DNA of 64,000 bases. It comes from Medicago truncatula. Taxonomy: Eukaryota > Streptophyta > Magnoliopsida > Fabales > Fabaceae. The DNA is taken from contig NC_053046.1 of NCBI RefSeq assembly GCF_003473485.1, positions 18,052,001 through 18,116,000 on the forward strand, read 5' to 3'. The translations under genes and the position numbers were made by a program. Shown one piece after another: positions 60,217-64,000 of the stretch (within the stretch, counting starts at the first letter, position 1; each line of letters starts with the position of its first letter). The notes beneath the pieces were generated by a model. The model saw nothing but the letters and a program-made list of their open reading frames with translations, did not search any database and was not told where the DNA came from.

Positions 60217-61597
60217 ATGACTAATGATTCAACCATGAAGCTTTTCGGGAGAACCATTTTTCAAAAACACAACACCGATGTTCCTACCAATGATTCTTCC
60301 TCAGAATTTTCTCCTCATCTTGCTCATGAAGATTTCTCTGATCATAGTCTTCATTCATCTTTATCTTCATCTTCTCCACTTGAAGAGAATTCTTCAAACG
60401 AACATGATTCAAAGAGATATAAGGTATGTGTCAATCAATATTTTCATCTTTTTGGTGATAAAATTCTTGTGGCTGTTTTGACAACTTTTTTTGCTTGAAA
60501 ACTATACAAAGTTTTTGGATTTCATGATGACTGATGCTTGATGAAATTGTGCTTTTAAAGTTTTCAAGTTTTTTCAATTCATATTTTGAAGTCTATAATC
60601 CTAAACTGGTTTGATTTGCAACTTCAACTTAACTTTGTGGTTCATATTTTGGTCTTACCTAAATCTAATTATTGTTTATCAATTTCAGGAACAATCAAGG
60701 AAAGAACCCACCTCAGTACTTGATTATGAAGAAGCCTCAAAACAAACCACAGAGGATTTAAACATTCCCACCACATCAGAAACAGAAACTTCTCTACAAA
60801 ATTCCACTAAAATTGATGAACAAAGTGATATGTCCCAGGACAAAGCTCCTAACAAAATTCTTCCATGTCCAAGATGCAAAAGCATGGACACAAAATTTTG
60901 TTACTACAATAATTACAACGCCAACCAGCCCCGTCACTTCTGCAAAAACTGTCAGAGATATTGGACTTCCGGAGGAACCACGAGAAGCATGCTTGTAGGT
61001 GCAGGTCGCCGTAAGAACAAAATCTCTTCCTTATCTTCCGATGCCTCACATAATTGTCAAATGAGTACTGTCTTGACCTTTGGATCAGATTCTCCTAATA
61101 TGTCTTCAACTTCACTTGCCAAGAAAATGAATGTTGGATCAGATAATGAAACATTTGATAAGAGTAATCAGTGTTTTTTTCCTCAACAGTTTCCATGGAA
61201 CCCAGCAATGTGTTATCCTGTGTCATTCCAACCCAATATAGCATACTATGGTGGTTGTTTAGTCCCATCATGGAGCGTACAACCTATTACAACTCAATCT
61301 TGTGTTCCAAGTAAACCTACTTTAGGGAAACATTCAAGAGATGGCTTAGAAAATAACAACAAAGAAAGTGATAATAATAGTGTGTTGATTCCCAAGACAT
61401 TGAGAATTGAAGACCCTATTGAGGCTTCAAAGGGTTCTAATTGGTTAACACTAGGAATCAAGAATGGTGGAGGACTTTTCAATGGATTTGCATCTATGGT
61501 TGGTGATAGGAATCATGTGGTTGAAGCAGACTCATCAGTATTGAAAGCCAATCCTGCAGCTTTATCAAGGTCTTTTGTGTTCCGCGAGATGATTTGA
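60217..61597 (+). CDS. Cycling Dof factor (CDF-type Dof transcription factor), 2 exons
   Basis: Exons are 60217-60423 and 60689-61597 (GT-AG intron, in phase), encoding 371 residues. Residues 7-16, [10 protein letters not shown], match the N-terminal KLFGRTI motif of CDF repressors, reported to recruit TOPLESS. The Dof zinc finger is at about residues 126-178, with Cys129, Cys132, Cys154 and Cys157 (C-X2-C-X21-C-X2-C) and the blocks [20 protein letters not shown] and CQRYWTSGG. Near residue 310, [20 protein letters not shown] followed by TLGIK is the conserved C-terminal CDF motif bound by FKF1 and GIGANTEA. In Arabidopsis, CDFs repress CONSTANS and FT in a clock-gated way. A similar photoperiod or stress role here is inference. 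The Dof segment has [15 protein letters not shown], where most CDFs I recall have TMRNVPVG. There is no sign of truncation. Confidence 0.95.
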
Positions 61598-62215
61598 TTG
61601 TGAATATGTTGAACTGACACCTCAGGTTGAAGGCGTGCTCGTACTGATATGTATTAGTGTCCTGTCGATTCCATGTCCTGTCTGTGTCTGTGCCATAGGT
61701 AAATTATAGTGAGATAGACTGGTCAGATTTCAAAATGTTTCTGAAATAGATCATACGCTAGTATAGTTGCTTTCTGCTAACTAAGATTCTTTTCTTTTCT
61801 TCTTTATTCTGAATCAGATGACTTTGTTGAGTAAATATCTTTGTTGTACATATTATGTAAATGAGACAGGATAAATAACAAGATGAATAGACAAAGGAAA
61901 GGAGATTTTTGGACTGAAATCCAATGTTTTTTTTTAGAATAAATATCAGGATAGTGTCATTGCTATTGCTTCTTCAGTTCTTAACTACTCTGCAGTAGTA
62001 GTAATATTGTTGGTTCCAAAAGATTATGACATTTATTTCAGTTGGGAGTAGTAATATTTTTTTCTTTTTACTAATCAAACCACATGCATGATCACTACCA
62101 CAAAGCACAAAAAGAAGGGGAATCAATGCTATTCCTGTTAGAAAAATATAAACCTTTCTTTGAAAAAATGAGAAGCTGTTATGATTAATCTGAGGTCGCC
62201 AAGAAAATCTTATTT
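61598..62215. other. 3' region of the Dof gene and spacer
   Basis: The 3' UTR probably extends to about 61880, where AATAAATATC-type signals follow. A short 'GACAC'-repeat-like stretch lies at 61640-61700. No other gene. Confidence 0.5.
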
Positions 62216-62219
62216 GTGA

Positions 62220-63290
62220 GACATACAAAAATTATGGAGGACAAGCCTTGCGTCAACGTTGCCAATCACCCTAGCATTCCAAAAGAGAATCTTCAGCACA
62301 AGGAGGTGGATGATCCGCCCTTGTTGCGGGTTCTGTAATGCTCAGCATCCTTTACATGCCACTACCGTTGTTTTTCTCTTATGTGCTTTGAATCTGACTA
62401 CCTAGCAAACAACAAATTTATGCTAAATTCAAGTCTTTCCTAACTAGCTCAGTCAATTCATCATCATGTGAAGAGATTCCTCAAAATTAACTTGAACATA
62501 AAAAAAGGTTCACAATCAGGCTATTAGGCTCCTCTGGATCCTGAACATCGTTTGTTGTCTCAGCAACAGAGTCAACCCGGGACTTATAACCAACAACCAG
62601 AAGTTTACTGCTAACCGGTTCACAATTGTGCTTCCAACCAGAATTCTATCTTCCGGAGACGAACCATTTACTTTCTCTTCCTCTACTATTGCCTTATTAT
62701 CTCTTGATCCTTGATTTTAGGCACATAAACACTTTGTTTAGGCTTGATATGCTCCTTTCTACAAAGAAAACACATCCCTCTCTTTCTACAAAGATTTTAT
62801 CAAGATGATTAGAAAAAATATCACGATCCAAAATTAGAGCAAAATGGCTATAAGCCTCATCAATTGCTAATTTGCTATTGGTCTCTGGATGCCACCCACA
62901 ATAGCAAAAAGGAATTTAGGCCTCCAATATTTCAATGGCCAATCAGAAAGCCATACTTGACACTGCGAGTGAGTTAGCTTTATATTGTTATAGTCAAAAT
63001 TTGATGTCCATGAGAATAAACGCAAAGTACCAGGATTGAACGACCAAGAATCTACTGTGCTCACACCGAGCCTGTCTTCCAAGGACAAATAACTAAATTC
63101 AAAGAATACTTTGGCAAGGTTAATAATCATCCAAGAATTCAAGGGTTTCCGAATTTGCGATAGGGTGTGGCGCAAGTCAAGAAGCTCAGGAGGCATGCTT
63201 ACATATAAGAATGACCAAAAGACCGTGCTTATTGTTATTACACCCTGCAAGTCCTTCCTGATTATTACAACCCTACACCCGTGCAAGGAG
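62220..63290 (-). pseudogene. L1-type LINE remnant: ORF1 (DUF4283) and start of ORF2
   Basis: The minus strand at 63286-62867 is open for 139 codons and contains KVFFEFSYLSLEDRLGV, VDSWSFNPGTLRLFSWTSNF and LPLKYW-like PLKYWRPKFLFAIVGGI. These match the DUF4283 domain of plant L1 ORF1/gag-like proteins. At about 62312-62230 the minus strand reads LKILFWNARVIGNVDARLVL, the start of an L1 ORF2 endonuclease. The region between is shorter than a full ORF1 tail and broken by stops, so there are internal deletions. The reverse transcriptase is missing. Confidence 0.8.
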
Positions 63291-63299
63291 TTGAGAGTT

Positions 63300-64000
63300 G
63301 GTTAAGATTTATATCGCATGAATTGTTTAGTGCTTGAGCGAACATTTTATGCATACGGGTGGGATCAATATTTTGAGAAGGGACCACTACATCAGAAATT
63401 AAGGGGACATCCCCGCTGGGTTTTGTTGCAAGAAAATCCTAGGACAGTGTGGATCGCGAACCGACTTGGAGGCGTTCAACCCCTAGGCGCATGTGTCAGA
63501 AATGAAATTATATTTCAATAGTTTCACTTATACCTTAATACTTTTTATAATAAAGTTTAACATATTCAACTCAACATTGCTTACCTTAATATGAAAACTG
63601 ATGACAACATACACAGTTATTTTGTTAGTTTTTTTTTTTTATAAACTATGGTATCTACCGCATGCAACTGCAACTGTGAAACTCATCCTTCGAGATAACT
63701 AATATCTACTTAAGGGATTAATCTATCCTAACAAATTTTTTACCATTCACACGGGCTACAGATCGAACTTTCGACCAAATAGCTAAATGATCCATGTATC
63801 TTAAGATGACTTTCTGAATATATATAATAATATATTTTAGTTATTCTATCTAAAACTGTCTTATAATTGATTTGCAAAAGGGCTGAATATATGTAATTTT
63901 TTTTTTTTTTGCTAAGCCAGGAGCAATGACAGACGTCAAGGGGAAGCGACGACATCCAAACTAGGTTGGCACCTCGAGGAAAATTAATTGGTAGGATGGT
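63300..64000. other. Spacer with possible retroposon remnants
   Basis: 63318-63521 (+) is open for 67 codons and slightly richer in GC, but has no recognised motif. It may be the 5' flank of the antisense LINE. About 63630-63790 has a T-run followed by a region ending ACACGGGCTACAGATCGAAC, resembling an antisense SINE. The window ends in unrecognised sequence. Confidence 0.4.

Overview
This window is nuclear DNA from a flowering plant, most likely a legume of the temperate (IRLC) clade such as Medicago. The evidence is plant-type introns, plant-specific transcription factor families (Dof, MYB-CC), an AT-rich background, an Ogre-type giant LTR retrotransposon, and very many short DNA transposons and tRNA-derived SINEs. 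The species call is inference from remembered sequence style; no search was run.

Layout. 1-3788: 5' end of an Ogre-like Ty3/gypsy element on the minus strand, with a complete 3.2 kb LTR and a primer-binding site. 3.8-13.7 kb: gene-poor AT-rich DNA with a decayed RTE-type LINE, a CA/TA microsatellite, a SINE, a hAT MITE and a Mutator-like foldback MITE. 13.7-18.4 kb (minus): an intact four-exon organellar ribosomal protein uL18 gene, followed downstream by decayed tandem copies of its last exons. 18.4-23.0 kb: foldback MITEs, SINE and L1 LINE remnants. 23.3-37.8 kb: a tandem series of RING-H2 ubiquitin ligase plus GMC oxidoreductase (HOTHEAD-like) modules in three states. Copy A is a remnant of both genes. 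Copy B has an intact RING gene and a GMC fragment. Copy C has both genes intact and convergent. Copies A and B also share a decayed piece of chloroplast psbB. 41.3-43.25 kb (minus): six-exon MYB-CC transcription factor. 43.8-45.1 kb: TIR element with internal tandem repeats. 46.84 kb: tRNA-Asn(GUU). 53.6-56.2 kb: nested and single DNA transposons. 56.4-58.4 kb: a possible small spliced transcript. 58.75-59.2 kb: 36-bp minisatellite. 60.2-61.6 kb (+): two-exon cycling Dof factor. 62.2-63.3 kb (minus): L1 LINE remnant.

The five complete protein-coding models are not an operon or pathway. Two are transcription factors (phosphate or vascular-type MYB-CC; photoperiod-type CDF), one is an organellar ribosomal protein, and the RING/GMC pair is a local duplication. 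Exon boundaries were set by hand from GT-AG sites, reading-frame continuity and family similarity, and each model closes as an exact multiple of three.

I found no convincing undescribed biological system. The most informative structures are the RING-GMC-psbB duplication, whose two copies carry different later insertions and so act as empty-site controls for each other, and the eroded uL18 exon array.
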